14,002 nt of DNA. Source: Firmicutes bacterium ZCTH02-B6 (lineage in GTDB: Bacteria; Bacillota; Limnochordia; Limnochordales; ZCTH02-B6). Position numbers and translations under genes: made by a program. Shown one piece after another: positions 13,227 through 14,002 of the stretch (position 1 is the stretch's first letter; each line of letters begins with the position of its first letter). The notes under the pieces were generated by a model. The model was given only the letters and a program-made list of their open reading frames with translations, did no database searches and was not told the DNA's origin. Where the stretch lies: NCBI GenBank assembly GCA_002159155.1, contig LZRQ01000084.1, positions 1 to 14,002 of the forward strand, read 5' to 3'.

Positions 13227-14002
13227 GTGAGCCAAGCCAACTTTCCCAACATCACGCCCGAGATCTCGCTCACACGGGAAAACTCCATCAACTTAATTTT
13301 GGCATCCATCGCTTTGTCGGAACTCGGGCTGAGCCACATCATCAACGCCGAGGGTGAAAAGCTGCAATACGTCCTCGGCACCCTGCCCGGGGTAACGCCG
13401 CCGGCGACGCCGCCCAGCATCAGCGAGATCCTCGCGATCAATGACACCATCCGAAACACCCTCAACGACGTCACACGGACCGAGTTCGTACTGGCCGGCA
13501 AATTGAACAGCGTCATGCAGCTGCCGATCTCCGTCGGTCCAACTGGTCCAACGGGTCCCACCGGTCCCGAAGGTCCTCCTGGGCCGCCTGGTCCTACTGG
13601 TCCGACGGGTCCGACCGGCCCGGAGGGTCCGCCTGGGGGCGTCATTACGGGGACGTTCTTGTTCGAGGTGCTAGGCACGACAGGTTCGGCGCCGATGAAC
13701 GCAGGCGACAACCTGACGTTTACGTCGAGCACGTTGGACATAACGGTAACCCCCGGCTCGGCGACGGTCAACATCGAGTATCCGGGTCCGGACGTCGGCC
13801 CGACAGGGCCAACGGGTCCGACAGGTGACACCGGTCCGACTGGACCTACCGGAGACACTGGTCCGACCGGTCCTACCGGCCCGACGGGTCCGACGGGTGA
13901 CACCGGTCCGACTGGGCCTACGGGCGATACTGGTCCAACCGGGCCTACTGGCCCGACGGGTCCGACGGGCGATACCGGTCCGACGGGTCCGACGGGCGAT
14001 AC
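13227..14002 (+). CDS. Collagen-like spore-surface (exosporium-type) protein, 3' end outside the window
   Basis: GTG 13227, preceded by GAGGTGAG, opens 258 codons that continue past the window. Residues 1-100 (MSQANFPNITPEISLTRENS, LASIALSELGLSHIINAEGE, QYVLGTLPGV, EILAINDTIRNTLNDV) form the N-terminal domain seen in many Firmicutes collagen-like surface proteins, probably for attachment. Residues 104-137 are the first collagen block (GPT, GPE, GPP triplets). Residues about 139-188 form a beta-rich spacer (VITGTFLFEVLGTTGSAPMN, NLTFTSSTLDITVTPG). From 191 a second Gly-X-Thr block of GPT and GDT triplets runs off the edge. GPT-rich blocks are commonly O-glycosylated in BclA-type exosporium filaments. 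This points to a sporulating organism and a role on the spore surface. No signal peptide is seen, as is usual for coat/exosporium proteins made in the mother cell. Confidence 0.85.
   Translation, partial: MSQANFPNITPEISLTRENSINLILASIALSELGLSHIINAEGEKLQYVLGTLPGVTPPATPPSISEILAINDTIRNTLNDVTRTEFVLAGKLNSVMQLPISVGPTGPTGPTGPEGPPGPPGPTGPTGPTGPEGPPGGVITGTFLFEVLGTTGSAPMNAGDNLTFTSSTLDITVTPGSATVNIEYPGPDVGPTGPTGPTGDTGPTGPTGDTGPTGPTGPTGPTGDTGPTGPTGDTGPTGPTGPTGPTGDTGPTGPTGD
13827..14002 (+). repeat. 72-bp higher-order tandem repeat in the collagen-like gene
   Basis: GACACCGGTCCGAC-type units recur at 13827, 13899 and 13971 (GATACCGGTCCGAC), exactly 72 bases apart. Each unit encodes eight triplets in the order GDT-GPT-GPT-GDT-GPT-GPT-GPT-GPT. 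Copies differ at silent third positions (GGACCTACC against GGGCCTACG), so they are not fresh duplications. The array continues beyond the window. Confidence 0.8.

Noticed and set aside
13205..13903. Long minus-strand open frame with GPVGPVGPV repeats
   Set aside because: It is the antisense image of the plus-strand collagen-like gene. The plus strand has the recognisable N-terminal domain, a ribosome binding site and Gly-X-Thr triplets; the minus frame has no such support.
13827..14002. Regular repeats as a possible CRISPR array
   Set aside because: The 72-bp units are contiguous, in frame and encode collagen triplets, with no spacers.

Overview
The window is GC-rich DNA that looks like a spore-forming member of the Bacillota (Firmicutes). 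A collagen-like GPT/GDT-repeat protein with the N-terminal domain typical of Firmicutes spore-surface collagens sits at the right edge, a ROK repressor precedes it, and the start codons (GTG, TTG, ATG) carry AGGAGG-type ribosome binding sites. The genus cannot be named from the sequence.

Left part (1-4781), accessory and IS-rich. An ISLre2/UPF0236 transposase runs off the left edge on the minus strand. A complete AadA-type aminoglycoside nucleotidyltransferase gene (571-1380, +) converges with a small ASCH-domain gene (1412-1732, -). Next come an ISL3-family element that has lost its transposase start and one terminus (about 1785-3397, -) and, abutting it, a complete IS256-family element (3398-4781, -) with 24-bp imperfect inverted repeats. 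No target duplication flanks the IS256 copy: its left flank is the beheaded ISL3 transposase and its right flank is a beheaded pilM. This is the scar of an IS-associated deletion or recombination.

Middle (4754-11020), a damaged type IV pilus assembly locus on the plus strand. The order is pilM (5' end lost), pilN (broken by a one-base frameshift), a PilO-like protein with a fused PilP-like C-terminal domain, two consecutive exported proteins built from secretin N-domains (STN/N1) with no visible secretin barrel, a beta-repeat DUF7305/PilX-like protein, and a prepilin with a clear G|FTLLE cleavage site. The second secretin-like gene and the DUF7305-like gene meet at an out-of-frame joint near 9395-9413, so each lacks one end. 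The motor, platform and peptidase genes (PilB, PilT, PilC, PilD) are not in the window. The locus can be read as the remains of a PilMNO(P)-STN inner-membrane and cell-wall complex that has suffered several independent lesions, unless some of these are assembly errors.

Right part (11021-14002). A frameshifted methyltransferase C-terminal remnant is followed by an intergenic region with an AT-rich inverted repeat (possible operator). Then comes a ROK-family regulator carrying an unusual in-frame insert of about 85 codons bordered by small perfect hairpins. A compound stem-loop follows, and then the collagen-like gene, which has a 72-bp higher-order repeat and runs off the right edge.

The points most worth a second look are the IS256 deletion scar, the PilO-PilP fusion whose PilP-like domain recurs at the end of the first secretin-like protein, the barrel-less STN proteins, and the in-frame insert in the ROK gene. 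No tRNA, rRNA or CRISPR array was seen.
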